Position numbers and translations under genes: made by a program
Notes under the pieces: generated by a model
What the model was told of the DNA's origin: nothing
The model's input: only the letters and a program-made list of their open reading frames with translations
Database searches by the model: none
Assembly: GCA_015501075.1 (NCBI GenBank)
Contig: JADNYJ010000190.1
Location: 1 to 64,000, forward strand
DNA length: 64,000 nucleotides
From: Gymnopilus junonius
Lineage: Eukaryota; Basidiomycota; Agaricomycetes; Agaricales; Galerinaceae
Direction of reading: 5' to 3'
Shown here: positions 45,360-57,196 of the stretch, one piece after another
Numbering within the stretch: the stretch's first letter is position 1
Layout of the letters: each line of letters begins with the position of its first letter

Positions 45360-45876
45360 ACACTAAACCATGATGCAGCTTCGGAAATCAAATTTCTCAG
45401 CAAAGTTGATGAGGCTCTCGAGGTTTAAATACGACATGTGCTTTCCATTCTTCGCTTGAAGTCGGTACGAGACGAACGATAGACAAGGCCTTTCCAACAT
45501 CTGTGACAAAGCCAAACATCAGACTGATCCACACCAGGTTTGAAGAAGGCTTCTCGAGAATGACATGCTGCTCCCTTAATTTGAAGTCATCAGGATTAGA
45601 GAGAGCCAGGCGATGAGAGAGGAACTGTTTGATCTTCTCCTGACCGCAAAATGTGCGTATGTTCCAGGTGAGAGCTAGCATATCGCGCCAGAAAATATGA
45701 GGCCCTGGAAGGAGGAGGGCTAAAACGTCTTCGACATTGCCTTTAGTAGCAGCGGCTGCAAATGCGGTAAGCTAGTCAGAGGCAATTTTTTGGGGATCCA
45801 GATCAGGGGAAAGAGACGCAACACCGAGACGATCAAGTGCCGGGAGAGGAATGTCGGGCTCAGGAACATTTGCCAT
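45360..45876 (-). pseudogene. Flavin monooxygenase N-terminal fragment with premature TAG
   Basis: It starts MANVPEPDIPLPALDRLGVA, nearly the same as MANLPEQDVPLPTFDRLGVA of the intact gene. A TAG at 45772-45774 stands where the intact gene has the Trp of ASEWLSAF, so TGG became TAG. The NTF2-like domain continues (FWRDMLALTWNIRTFCGQEK) and then shifts frame near 45425. The FAD-binding part is absent. The upstream leader also resembles that of the intact gene, so this is a duplicate of it. Confidence 0.8.
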
Positions 45877-46289
45877 GATTAGACTGGGCAAATTCCGTCG
45901 AGGATTTAAATGAAAAACTGAATCGCAAACCCAGAGCAATAAAATATATATCCAGATGCGAATCCAGGATCGGCTCTTCCATTTCGCCTGCCACAGGTGT
46001 ATACGTACGCCCCTTCTGCCAGTTCCACACCAGCCCTCACCCTGTCGGCAATTTGGCGAATGACACCAATAGAACCTTATAATTGTATGTTCAAATCTGT
46101 CGGAATCGCACGGTAGCCAATGCAAGACCCCCCTGTGTAGAACAGCGATTAGCCCACCAAGCCGACTCACAGGCAGAGAAATGCGGTTTTTGGACCGTCA
46201 GAGTTCGAATTGATAAGCGAGACGTGGAAGACAAACGTCGTCAATTCATATGACAAGGTTTACAATGGAGCTGTCATTACACGCTTAAT

Positions 46290-48784
46290 CTAGGCTTCAT
46301 AACGAGATCCCATGATACCCTCTTCTATCGCTTTGATTTCTGATATGAAAGATAATGTCAACGAAATTCATATGATGATATCGGAAGGACACTTACGGAG
46401 GGTAAGATGCGTGGAATGGAAGCGGCACAGCGCCAGATTGCCTATACAGAAAAAAAGCTTCACAAATGGCAGCAAATTTAAATAACATGAAAATGTACCA
46501 AGCATCGTCCACAATCCAGGAATCCCAAGATCCCTCCAAGCACCATTGAGCTCACCTTCTTCGTTGAGACCCCAGATTGGTTTGCATCTTTTCGCGACTT
46601 CCTCCCCACATACACTCTGAATATGTCCGATAGGGTTACTCAAGCTGTGATTTATCATGAGACGTTGTTTGAGCGTAGAACTTAAAAGATAGAGTCCATA
46701 CCCTGTAGCAAAAACCACTACATCCGCAGGCAACTCGGTCCCATTCTCGAATTTAATCCCAGTCTCTGTAAAGCTTGCGATAGTACTATCTGACTTGAGT
46801 TTAATCTTGCCTTCCGCAATGAGCTTACTTCCCCCAGTGTCTGAGTAAGAGTGGTGAGTATTCAGATGGGGAACAATAAAACATACACACCGAGGTAATA
46901 TCCACCGGCCTTGCTCCAGGCCAAATTTCCGAAGCCTGTGTCCTTGATTCCTAGGTTGGTGCGGAAGCCGACTTTGTGTAAGCCGTCTAATATTTCCCTG
47001 TCAACACCGAAAATCAGTAGGTAACCGATCAAATTTCAAAGCTTTTTTTTGAAAGGTGCGCACTTGTCTAGTTCAGCAATGTGTCTTGTTTCGATCTGCT
47101 TGAGCGGGACAACCATATGGTGAGGGAAAGAGGCGCTTATCCTGTCGACGATGTCGACGGGAGGACCGCCTTCCCAGTATCCGATACCTGTATCAAGGTT
47201 AAATAATGAAATTGAGATACGAGAATTATTGTAGTGACCTTTCATAATGACTTCCCAACCTTTCTCGACCGACATTATATAGGTCGACCCACGCTGGAAC
47301 ATCGTAACGTCTACGAATAATAAACTAAGGAATTACAAGGCTAAGCATCCTCGTGAAATGGCTTACCGACTCCATTTTGTTGGTAATCCACGGCGATATC
47401 ATGAGCTTGACCACGAATGTAGGTAAGTAGATGTAGAAATACTTGGAGATGGGGCATACCTGAGGTGCAAGCGCCAACGACAACGACCTTCTTGCCTGCA
47501 TGATCCAGAGCGCGTTTATGTTGACTGGAGTGAAGAATTTGACCCTTGAACTTATCCTATCGGAGATCATTAATGAGATTTTTAGCTTTTCCAGGTAAAC
47601 TAGAAAGTCGTACCATGCCAGGGTAGACAGGAGTATTCGGAGTAGGGCTGCTCAAACCCGTGCAGAATACAAGATGATTAACGACAAACTTCCTTTCCGT
47701 GCCGTCTCCACGCTTAATGGTAGCATGCCATTTGTTTGTCGTTGGATCTTGGGTAACTTGTGTGGTGTAGGATGAGGTCCACACGTTGATCTCCATTGCT
47801 TCAGCGTAAAATTCGAGCCAATTTGCGAGCTACAATTTGAATGTTAGCATAATTGTGTATCACACAACCGTTTGATACGCCACTGCACCTTGAGAGCAGG
47901 AGTGTATACCGGCCATGACGAAGGAAAGCTGTCAAACATTTAGTGTCTCAAGAAGAAGGAGGGATAAAGATGACGTACGGAAGGTAAGGCATATGGTCGT
48001 ACCCTGAAAAATATTTCAATACCGAATTTAGGAAAAGGAAAATTAAAATCGACTCACAGACAGCGTCGTGCAAGCAAAGCGCTTCGTACCTGTTCCTCCA
48101 ATTGTCTCCAATCCTTGGGTTCTTCTCCAAAACCAATGCCGGAATACCCAATGCCTTCAATCTAGCAGCGACTTCCAAGCCACTTTGCCCACCTCCGATG
48201 ATCAGGACGGTGGGATCCTTTTCTAAAAACTCGGCCTCCTTCTTTCGTTCAGACTCCCATTTTCCGTGGTTCGGTTGGAAGTTTCTCAAGGAGCCAATTT
48301 TCTCCGGGAAGCCGATGAGACCTTCTAAGTTGGTGAACACAACGTGCGCCTTCCATTCACCATTGGCCGTTGGAACAAGATGAGTGACAGATGAAGCCTT
48401 CCCAACATCGGTCTCAAAATCGAACAAGAGACTGACCCACGCCAGGTTAGGCAAAGGTTTCTGTAGAGCGACATATTCCTCCCTTATCTTGAAATCATGA
48501 GGTTTAGAGAGAGCTAGACGATCAGAAAGGAACTGCTGGATCTTTTCTTGACCACGGAAGGTACGCATGTCCCAAGTGAGAGCTAGCATGTCGCGCCAGA
48601 ACGTGTCAGGCCCTGGAAGGAGCGTAGCTGAAACCGCTTCGACATCGCCTTTGGAAGCAGCAGCGGCGAATGCACTCAGCCATTCAGAGGCGACTCGCTT
48701 GGGATCAAGATCAGAAGAGAGCGACGCGACACCGAGACGATCAAATGTCGGCAGAGGGACGTCCTGCTCTGGGAGATTAGCCAT
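46290..48784 (-). CDS. Flavin-containing monooxygenase with N-terminal NTF2-like domain, intact
   Basis: FAD- and NADPH-dependent oxygenase of the FMO/YUCCA/Baeyer-Villiger group. It starts at 48784 (MANLPEQDVPLPTFDRLGVA). An NTF2/SnoaL-like domain (WLSAFAAAASKGDVEAVSAT; TWDMRTFRGQEKIQQFLSDR) comes first. The FAD-binding Rossmann follows with VLIIGGGQSGLEVAARLKAL and DNWRNRYEALCLHDAV, then WPVYTPALKLANWLEFYAEA, the ATG-type motif LVFCTGLSSPTPNTP and the NADPH-binding VVVVGACTSAHDIAVDY. The last exons carry ENGTELPADVVVFATGYG, KRCKPIWGLNEEGELNG and FHSTHLTLQIKAIEEG, ending in ...GSRYEA at TAG 46290. About ten short introns have agreeing phases, so the gene looks functional. The substrate is unknown; similar fungal FMOs oxidise small metabolites. 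Two dead relatives lie to the left on the same strand. Confidence 0.88.
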
Positions 48785-49333
48785 TGTTGGGAGGGTAAGA
48801 AGGGGAGATTTCAAAGCAGTATCGCTGATGACGAAGATATAGACTCAAGGCTGCGATTTAAATACGCTGTGAGAATCCGGATTCGCCTCTTTCATTGTGG
48901 CTTCAGGCTAAGAGTAATAGGAGCGAATAGGAGCTATCTTCTGTTGGTCACATGCAAATGGGACTCAGCTTGACTGAGTCAGAGATCCCTGCCGAACAAA
49001 TTGGCTTGGCCATTTCCATACAAATATCCCACCGCGGAGATCTTATGACATGTATAGCTAGATTGTGGATGGTCGCGAGGACCAAGTATATACAAGCAGA
49101 ACATTGTGGAGACAAAACAATTTGTTGCAAGGCAGGAAGACTGGTCATCAAGGGCGTATAGTACAATTCCGAACTCAACGTGAAGGAGAAGGAAATAGCA
49201 ATGCCAAAAAAGTGAACGTAAAATGTACATAAGAAGGGGCGAGAGAAGCTGAAAGCAGAGCAGGGGTAATGAGGAGGAGTAAGCAAGTATTGTTCTGGAG
49301 CAAAAAAGAAGGAAATTCGGTTCATGAGTGGAT
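48785..49333. other. Intergenic, no gene seen
   Basis: Promoter side of the FMO gene; no coding signal. Confidence 0.45.
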
Positions 49334-49654
49334 TTAGGAAGCCATGCCGAACATCTGTAAGAGCAATGCGTAGATGTGGACCACGTAAAGCTGGAGGAAC
49401 GGAGACATTTGAGGGGACGATATGAGACGTAATGGTCCAGAAATGGCGGTCGACGTCAATACCATCTTGATGTTGGTGGCCGTTCCATTGGGTAAGGGCG
49501 GCGACGGTGAGATGGCACGCGTATCGGACTCAGTAGACAAGTGTGCCGCAGAAGAAGATGGGGCAGGTGATGAGACTTCAGTGGCAAGAGAAGATGAATT
49601 TGAAAGAGCCGGATCTAAGTCGTCACTGGATTTCGAATTTGACGAAGAAAACAT
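49334..49654 (-). CDS. Possible small Ser-rich protein
   Basis: 106 codons: MFSSSNSKSSDDLDPALSNS, many Ser/Pro/Thr, then a hydrophobic end (FLQLYVVHIYALLLQMFGMA). It could be a tail-anchored protein. No relative is known. It lies 45 bp from the BCS1-like gene on the same strand and could also be its 3' untranslated region. Confidence 0.3.
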   Translation of the reverse strand: MFSSSNSKSSDDLDPALSNSSSLATEVSSPAPSSSAAHLSTESDTRAISPSPPLPNGTATNIKMVLTSTAISGPLRLISSPQMSPFLQLYVVHIYALLLQMFGMAS

Positions 49655-49699
49655 ATGAAAGGGGGACGAAAACGTGAGGATCCGCTTGCCACCATCTAG

Positions 49700-52600
49700 T
49701 CACGATCTACCCCAGCCTGAGTCGGAAGATCCCCAGCCATCGCTGTCGGGAAGCACACCCCATTTGGATTGAGGAGGTGGGGGAGGAGGTGACGGCTTTA
49801 GGTCAAACTCATCACTGGATACAGCTGACTCGTCAGCATCAGGCTTGGTAGGCTCTTCCTCCTTTTCATCGCTGTCGCTGGAAGAAGAAGAATCATCTTT
49901 CTTGTAATCGTCTTTGGCCTTCTTGCTTTCTTTCTTGTCGTCGCTCTTCTTGTCATCCTTCTTAACTTTCTTCTTGTTCGTCTTTTCCTCCTTAACTTCC
50001 TTAACTTCTTTGGACTTATCGCTCTCCTTGTTATCCTCCTTGTCTTTGTCTTTGTCTTTGTCCTTGTCCTTGTCTTTCTCATCCCCAGACTCGGACCCGC
50101 TGTCCTCCTTCTCTTTGGCCTCCTCCTTGCTCTTCCCCTTTTTCTTGTCCTTTCTCTTCTTACGCCTCTCCTCCTCCTTCTCTTTCAACTGCTGCCTCAT
50201 CTTCTCGAGCTCTTCCTCCTTCTCCTTCTCCGCAAGCAACTTCTTCACCTTCTCAAGCTCTTGGTCTTTCTTATCTTGGGCCTTCTTCTGCTTTTCTTTC
50301 TCTTGGGCTTCTTTACGACGCTTCTCACGCTGTAGAAAAAAGAGAGTCATCAGAACCTAGGAAGGACATGACGAAGAGAACGGAAAAGACGCTCACCAGA
50401 GCTTTTAACTTGACTTCCCTTGCCTCCCTCTCACGCTTCAACTTCTCGCGCATCTCACGCTCGCCCACCACCCAAGCACCAACATTATTTGCAGCCGAAT
50501 CAGGCTGAGCTTTGTGCTTCAATAAATCTAAAAATACGTTCAATCATCACCAGAACCATATACTGGAGTCAAGGCACACTCACAGCCTTGCAGCGAAGCT
50601 ACGCTAAACTCCTCTTCAGGAATACCATCAGCAAAACGTTTCGCAAGGATAGCCAACGTCTTCCTATCCAGCGCCTTGGGCTTGGTGAGAGACGCGTCAG
50701 GCGGAGGTGGGAGGTACGCCGTATTCGTCGCTCCGAACTGGTCCTTGTTCAATGGCGGCCTCTCCGCCTTGGCCTCTGAAGGTGCATCCGCGACAGGCGG
50801 GCCAGAGAACGTGCGAGGAAGAGGAGGCGGTGACGCGAGCTCAGGAGGTGAACTGAGTGTAGGTGACGTAGCACCTGAATCCGCAGCTGAACCGGAGATA
50901 AGGGATGTCGCAGAGGACGCAATGCTCGTTGAGAGAGACCACAGCGAAGGTGAGGCTGACTTGCTTGCAGGAGCCTTTGCTCGGGAGTCTTCGGAAGGGA
51001 CGTAGGTCCGCACGTCAACGTCGATGTTTAGGGAGTCGAGGTCTGCTTGGCTTTCTAATATTTCTTCTTCTTCTTCACAAGGGAAGAAGTTGCGGAAAAG
51101 GGCCTCTGCTTGCCACTTGGAGGCGTTCTTGAACTCCACCCAGACGTCCATTCGGCCTGGTCGAGATAGAGCAGGGTCCAGTCGTTCCAGATGATTGGTA
51201 GTACTGAAAAAATCATGTTAACATTGATCATAATTGAAAGGATTTGTTGCAGTAAACTTACGCGAATAACAGCCTGCCTTCAGAAGCGGCAACACCGTCC
51301 AGAGCATTGAGCAACCCACTCAGACTGAGCGTGTTCATGTCAGACAGACCGTCGCTCCTTCCATATCGCCGCCTTCCTCCTCTGAGTCCACTGCCCCCAA
51401 AGCCACCCGAATACCCAGGGAAAAGGTTTTCATTCACGGGCCCTTGCTGATTATTTTCATTGTCCAACTCCATGTTGAGATCGTCTTCCTCGCGATTGGT
51501 GCTTCTCAAAAACGCGGCATCAAGATCCTCAAGGAGTAACACACAACGTGCAGGTACGCGACCCATCAGGGCCGTTAGGGTGTTATCAGAAACCCATGAG
51601 GCTGACAGAGAAACAACGTAAATGTCCAGTTGCAGTTGTCCCGCCAGGGCATGTATTAATGACGATTTCCCCGAGCCAGGAACGCCATGGAGGAGATAAC
51701 CTCGTCGGAATGGAATACCGCGGTCTGCATACCACTGGGTAGGCGGAGCAAGGGCGTAAGAACAGGATGGGGAAAGAGGAAAAAAAATAACAGGAAAACA
51801 AACGAAAACATACTTTTTCACTCTTCAAGAAATCACGTGCGTCCTCCACCAACATCTCTTTTACACCCGGATTAAGGACGATGCTGGACAGCGGACGCTT
51901 GTGGCGCGAGTCCGTCCATCTCCAAGACCCGTGGGCGTCGGCGAAGTATATCTGAATACGGTGCACGGCCTCTGCCTCATACTCTTTCTTCGCCTGCAGC
52001 ACCAGCTGCTTCAAAATTGCATTCGAACGGGCGACCACGCTGCGAGAGACGCGTTCAGCTACCAGTTCAAGGAGGGAAACAGAAGGGGATTGATGAACCA
52101 ACCTGATGGAGATCATCTCGGAGCCCGTGTCCTGCTTCCTTCCTCGGCGAATACGGAGCCAGTGTCCGCGATAGAAGATGGTGTGTGTCGTGTCATATGT
52201 CGGCTGGAACATCACCCGTGTCTTTGGTCGGCCTTCGCTGTCTGGATCTTCGCCAGTTGACTCAGCACGTTCCCATCGATCCCAGTCAGCGTCCTCCTCG
52301 GAATAGAAGGTCGTGTTGTTCCCCCCTGGCCCGGACGCTCGCGTCGTCGTTTCGAATTCACGGGAACGTTGCCACTCTGGCCGACGCGACAGCCATAGCA
52401 TCAACCATTCGTATGGGAAGTCTTCTTCACTGAAGTGCGCTGTGAGGAAGAAAGCTACAAAGAGGACACAATCAGCCTCCCGAACGGCGACAGAGCCAGC
52501 GCTTAAGTGGGTCACGATGACTCATACGAGCCCGTGCTGTGTAGGACGAAAGGTGGGTGGAAGAGAGGCTTACAGTTGACGAAGTGGGACCTGCATAACT

Positions 52601-52770
52601 ATGAGAAGGTTTCACGCCACATAACACAATGAAACGCACCATGCAGAACTTGATACGCGTCGAGCGGTCTCAACAGTGCCGCCCAGGACTACAAGTTTCA
52701 TGCCATCGACGACAGAAGACCCGCCAGAGCCACCTATAAGCGGCTGGACGAGGGACTTGAGCGTATCCAT
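49700..52770 (-). CDS. BCS1-like AAA ATPase with long charged C-terminal extension
   Basis: The BCS1 family comprises AAA proteins; the founding member inserts the Rieske protein into complex III in the mitochondrial inner membrane. The start at 52770 gives MDTLKSLVQPLIGGSGGSSV and a hydrophobic stretch (DGMKLVVLGGTVETARR). A tiny exon (SHFVN) leads to the BCS1 N-domain (FFLTAHFSEEDFPYEWLMLW; RTRVMFQPTYDTTHTIFYRG-like). The ATPase has Walker A GVPGSGKSSL, Walker B CVLLLEDLDAAF, and TTNHLERLDPALSRPGRMDV (sensor and arginine finger). After the usual helical end comes an unusual tail of more than 200 residues rich in Lys/Asp/Glu/Ser, including a DKDKDKDKDKDK run (50045-50085) and ending DGWGSSDSGWGRS. 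The exons keep frame. Agaricomycetes have many BCS1-like paralogs of unknown role, so this may not be the complex III chaperone. Confidence 0.85.
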
Positions 52771-53344
52771 ATCTAGGACAGCGGGTGAGGAGTGGTGGTA
52801 ATAGTTGAGAAACGAAAACAGGTACCACGGTCGACGAGCTATTTAGTTCCAAGATACTGTGAGAACAGGTCAGACAATTACGCTGTGTGACTTGGCAGCA
52901 CACAGTATTTTGAGAATGACTGGTACTGCGGGTCCGGCACCGAGCAGTCGAGAAGGGGGTAGACGGCGAATGAATGAAGGATGCAGTGAAGACAACCGTA
53001 GGCTGTACTGGGCGAGTACACTGCTTGTCGTCGAAGCTAGTCAAGACGCGTCAGCACTGCCCATTTCCAACTAATACCCACTCATCTCCCTCTGCCTCGA
53101 GGCATCAGGGTCGCACAAAAACAGTTCACTATCCCCGACAGCGGCCCGCTTCACGCCACACAAGTGGTACCGACCTTAACTGGACACAGCGCGACTGGAA
53201 TTAAGTTCAGAATCTACACATCCGGTGCCAATGTCATGAAAAGCTCTCTTGAGACGGAAAGTTGAATGAAATGAGTCCGTATACGTGGAAAGGATAGCAC
53301 ACCGCTTCTGCATAACTTTCACTGTCTTCGCCGAAAACCGTACA
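52771..53344. other. Upstream region of the BCS1-like gene, no gene seen
   Basis: No coding support on either strand. Confidence 0.45.
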
Positions 53345-53537
53345 ATGGCGGAGGTAAGTGTTCGGGTTGGCTCAGCTCTATTCCATTATCTAATCTCACG
53401 GACTTCAGGAGCTGTACCCCGTGCTACATGTCGTTGCCAAGGACTTCATTTCGTCAGATGGAGGACGCTTTGGGTGTACCTCTTTCCCCAAACAGGTGGA
53501 AAAGAATGAAATGACTTTCTGCTGTGGGCCGCACTAA
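53345..53537 (+). CDS. Possible short spliced ORF (about 45 aa)
   Basis: ATG GCG GAG is followed by GTAAGT and, 55 bp on, TTCAG, then an open stretch ELYPVLHVVAKDFISSDGGR ... CCGPH ending at TAA 53535-53537. The splice signals are good, but the product is short and unrecognised. Its end overlaps the stop of a minus-strand gene. Confidence 0.3.
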
Positions 53538-53880
53538 CTAAGCGCTAAGTCACGATAATATTCGGAGCCTGTAGTTATAATGACTTCTCTGTGGACAGAG
53601 ATAGGAGTATCCCATCCATTTGGACCAACAGCTGTCAAAGGAGCCACGCGATACTCGAGCCACTGTATGAATGACCTCCATCTAAACATCGTACAGTGAG
53701 AATGAAGCTAAAGAAAGTTCAGGAATTCACACCGGCTGGTTCTTGAGTCTTCACCAGCCGGATCCCATTCACCATTCTAATCTTATCCGTCGAAGCCGGA
53801 CCGATGGAATGGAAAGACTTGCTCCAGTTATTCTTCAAGCTTATCGCACTCTCGATATCCTCTTTGGAACGGAATCCAAC
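53534..53880 (-). CDS. Unrecognised gene, two 3' exons
   Basis: Exon-like stretches VVGFRSKEDIESAISLKNNW and GPASTDKIRMVNGIRLVKTQ (about 53880-53733), then after a GTGTGA...CAG intron WLEYRVAPLTAVGPNGWDTP and SVHREVIITTGSEYYRDLAL, ending TAG 53534-53536. The intron phase does not match perfectly, so one base may be missing. The upstream start was not found. No family is recognised. Confidence 0.35.
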
Positions 53881-54402
53881 GACGTTTATAACGAACAATA
53901 AAACAAAGAAATGTCTTCGAATGCAAGATCACAAAAAATGTTAAAATTAAACTGACTGCAGACAATTAAGGATCGGAAGAGCTTATTCTACCTATATTCT
54001 TCACGCCATCCAATGAGACACTACATATTCGTAATTTATACCTCTTTATTCGACCAGATTGTCTCGAGATTTCAGTACAATTGTCGCATTTGCCGCCTTC
54101 AAAAACAACCTAAAAATAGACACTAGTACAAAAGATCGCCTTTCCTATGTAACTGAGTTCGTCTCTTCTCGTGCACACTGATTCTGATTCATCATAATCA
54201 TTTATCATGCAAACTCAAATGCGACCTTTCTGCTATCTTCCCTCTAGACCGAAATTCCGGTTTGCCTCCCTGAGCTGTGTTACAAACCATCATGGGGCTC
54301 GTGGTCACTGTCTCAGAAAGAAGCAAGCTTTTGTCTTGATCCCCTGACTTCATAACGAATTCTCGTGTCGTAACCGGAACACACTACTTGTCATTACCTG
54401 TC
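53881..54402. other. Intergenic, no gene seen
   Basis: AT-rich upstream region of the short-chain dehydrogenase. Confidence 0.4.
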
Positions 54403-55358
54403 ATGTCTTCTCCAGAGAACACTACCCCACCTCGACCTTCGCGTTCTCTGACAGGTCGAGTTGCGATTGTCACCGGTGCTGGTTCCAGGGCAGCAGGTAT
54501 CGGCAACGGACGCGGTGCTGCGATCCTCCTCGCAGAGGCAGGCGCACACATATTATGCTTGGACGTCAATTTAGAATGGGCAGAAGTTACAGTATCAATG
54601 ATTGAAAAAGAATTTGGAAAGGACATGGCCATCGCTCTCAAAATCGACGTCACCGAGGAAGATGAATGTAAATTGGCCGTGGACACCGCCCTTGACCGAT
54701 TCGGTCGGCTGGATATCCTCGTCAATAATGTGGGCGTGGGTGGGCCGATGGGTACTGCTGTGGATGTTGATGCCAAGCAGTGGGCTAGAGGGCTCGAGAT
54801 AAACGTCACCAGCATGATGCTCATGACCAAATACGCAGTTCCGGCTATGGAGAACAATGAGTTGCATCCTATAGCAGGAAGGGGAAGCATCGTCAATATT
54901 GCAAGCGTTGCAGGTCTTGTTGGCGGAACTCCTATTCTTCTCTATCCCACCAGCAAAGGAGCAGTGGTCAATATGACAAGAGCCATGGCAGTTCATCATG
55001 CTCCGAGCGGCATCAGAGTTAATTGTGTTTGTCCAGGTGAGTAGTTGAATATAAATGTCGGGACCTGCAGTTACCAGCTTTAATGCGCGTCCAAAAAGGA
55101 ATGTTATATACGCCCATGATTTACAAGCATGGACTGTCGCCTGAAGTCAGAGAATCTCGTCGTAACCGCAGCCTGCTCAAAACCGAGGGAAATGGATGGG
55201 ACACTGGTTGTGCTGTGAGATTCTTGGCTAGTGATGAGGCAAGGTGGATGACAGGAGTAATACTACCTGTCGATGCTGGGGCTACTGCAGCACCAGCAGG
55301 AGGCGGAATAGGCGAAGGCATGTCTTCTACTCTTGCAGATGGCACCGAAGAAGCATGA
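54403..55358 (+). CDS. Short-chain dehydrogenase/reductase, intact
   Basis: NAD(P)-dependent oxidoreductase of the classical SDR family, 297 aa. Exons 54403-55036 and 55099-55358, phase 1. The cofactor loop is TGAGSRAAGIGNGRG, followed by LCLDVN, whose Asp favours NAD(H). DILVNNVGVGG is the NNxG motif. SIVNIASVAGLVGG carries the catalytic Ser region and YPTSKGAVVNMTRAMA the YxxxK pair. IRVNCVCPG leads across the intron to MLYTPM, the usual PGxxxTPM segment. The C-terminus has RFLASDEARWMTGVILPVDA. The start at 54403 gives a short polar leader before the fold. The substrate is unknown. It lies 0.4 kb upstream of a 2OG oxygenase in the same direction. Confidence 0.92.
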
Positions 55359-55771
55359 GACGTCGTGACTAACTTTCTTTTTTTGATTCTACTCCAAGAA
55401 TAAAGGTACCACAATACTGACCAGTGGCATTTTGATTGAGATAAATAACATAGGAGAGGGCCGCCGAGAATCCGGCTTGTTCTGTATGAATTTTAACGCT
55501 CCGCTTCAAATAAAATCTATAAGCCAGCGGGTCAATCAAAGTCTACCCTCATTCTGACAACGTTCTCGACTTGTTCTCGACATATCTCTAGCCTTGCTTC
55601 GACAATATTCCAGCCGTTGATACCGTTTCTTTTCAACGGCCTGACACAAAGCGCAAATTTCAAGGCAAGATTCGCAATAAAGGTCGTGACTAATCGCGTC
55701 ATCTCACACAATCATGGACCATGGAAGAAACGGCGATGACATGAGATACAATCACTTAATCCCGTACCACC
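55359..55771. other. Intergenic, no gene seen
   Basis: Spacer with the promoter of the 2OG oxygenase gene. Confidence 0.45.
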
Positions 55772-57196
55772 ATGTCCTCGACATCTTCAGTCGACTTTTC
55801 TTCCGTTCCAGTGCTCGATTACTCCCTTATTAACACACCAGAAGGCAAACTCCAATTCTTAGACCAACTACGACACGCCCTGATCAACGTTGGATTCTTG
55901 TATCTCACAAACCACCCGGTATCCCAGACGGATATCGACTCGTTGATAGGCTATATACCCAAACTTTTCGCCTTACCAGAAGATGCCAAGGAGATAATCC
56001 GAATGGCGAATTCTGAACATTTCCTTGGATATTCGAGGTTCGGAGCGGAATTGACGAAGGGAGCGGTGGATCAGCGCGAACAGTTTGATTTTGCGACGAG
56101 GCATGTTTCGAGGTACATGAAAGGGGATCCTGATCATTACAGGCTTTGGGGACCTTCTCAGGTGCGTTATTCAAGCAAATTTCTGACTTTGACGGCGTAG
56201 ACTGACACTTTGATTACTAGTGGCCAGACGAGAAACTTATCCCGGGTTTCAGAGAAGTGCTCGAAAGTTACTTGGATCAAGTACAAGAGCTCAGCTACAA
56301 ATTCAGCTCTTTAATTTCCGAGTCTTTCGGTCTTGGTCCAGATGGTCTTTCACAATTTTATGAAGCTCCGGAGTTGATGCAGCATCGGAGCAAAATTGTT
56401 CAGTATCCCGTAGTTGAAGGTTCAAGTGATCAGGGCGTTGGACCTCATTACGATGCCGGCTTTCTGACATTCGTACGCACTTCACATCATAAATTATCTC
56501 ACAATATTCATTTTGACATGACTTTAGTTATTACAAGCATCATCACATCGAGGACTACAGGTGCAAAACCTTTCTGGACAATGGATTGATGCACCACCTA
56601 TACCAGGAACTTTTGTGATCAATCTCGGGAAGGGTAAGTCGTGTTTAAATAATTTGGGCTTTCCAATCTTAAATTGTATCCTTCAGCCCTGGAATTCATC
56701 ACTGGTGGCCTGGCTCGGGCCACCTCTCACCGGGTTTTGTCGCCTAAGGGTGATACCCCGCGTTACTCAGTGCCCTTCTTCCAAAACATAGGGCTGGATA
56801 CCAGGCTTACGGACCACGTTTTGGCATGTAAGCCCCGTAGCTTATTTTACGTTATCGATCCCCGTATTTCATTCCCTTAGTCCCTCCGGAAATTCTGGCT
56901 CCTAAAGAAAAACGAGGCACGGTTGTTGCGACGGATTGTAAGCTAATGCGATTCTTCCAGTATGGCGTGAGCTCAACCCTTATTAGCTGTAAACTTCACC
57001 GAATTCGATAAGGAGCCCTCTGGAAAGGTCAATTTAATTGGAAGAGTCAAGTATGTATCCCCTCCTCAAATCCTTCTTCTTACCAACCGACTTCTTCGCC
57101 TATAGGAGTCATCCTGATGTAGCGGAACGGCACTACCCTGAATTATTCAAACAAATATTCCCTAATGGCTTTAGCGGGAAAGGAAGCGCGTATTGA
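55772..57196 (+). CDS. 2-oxoglutarate/Fe(II)-dependent oxygenase (isopenicillin N synthase-like), intact
   Basis: Seven exons: 55772-56161, 56221-56472, 56528-56633, 56687-56827, 56881-56937, 56987-57050 and 57106-57196, in frame throughout, 366 aa. The N-terminal DIOX_N region reads VPVLDYSLINTPEGKLQFLD ... LINVGFLYLTNHPVS. The catalytic jelly roll has VGPHYDAGFLTF (first His and Asp of the iron triad), LQASSHRGLQVQN, PPIPGTFVINLGKALEFITG and ATSHRVLSP (distal His). RYSVPFF supplies the Arg-x-Ser that holds 2-oxoglutarate. The length and order fit plant-type DOX/IPNS-like enzymes, common in fungal secondary metabolism. The substrate is unknown. The upstream SDR is co-directional, but no larger cluster is seen. 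Confidence 0.92.

Noticed and set aside
49914..50360. A plus-strand frame made almost entirely of Ser/Leu/Phe
   Set aside because: It is the antisense of the Lys/Asp-rich tail of the BCS1-like gene.
54403..57196. A secondary-metabolite cluster formed by the SDR and the 2OG oxygenase
   Set aside because: No synthase, transporter or pathway regulator is present nearby; two co-directional redox genes are not enough.
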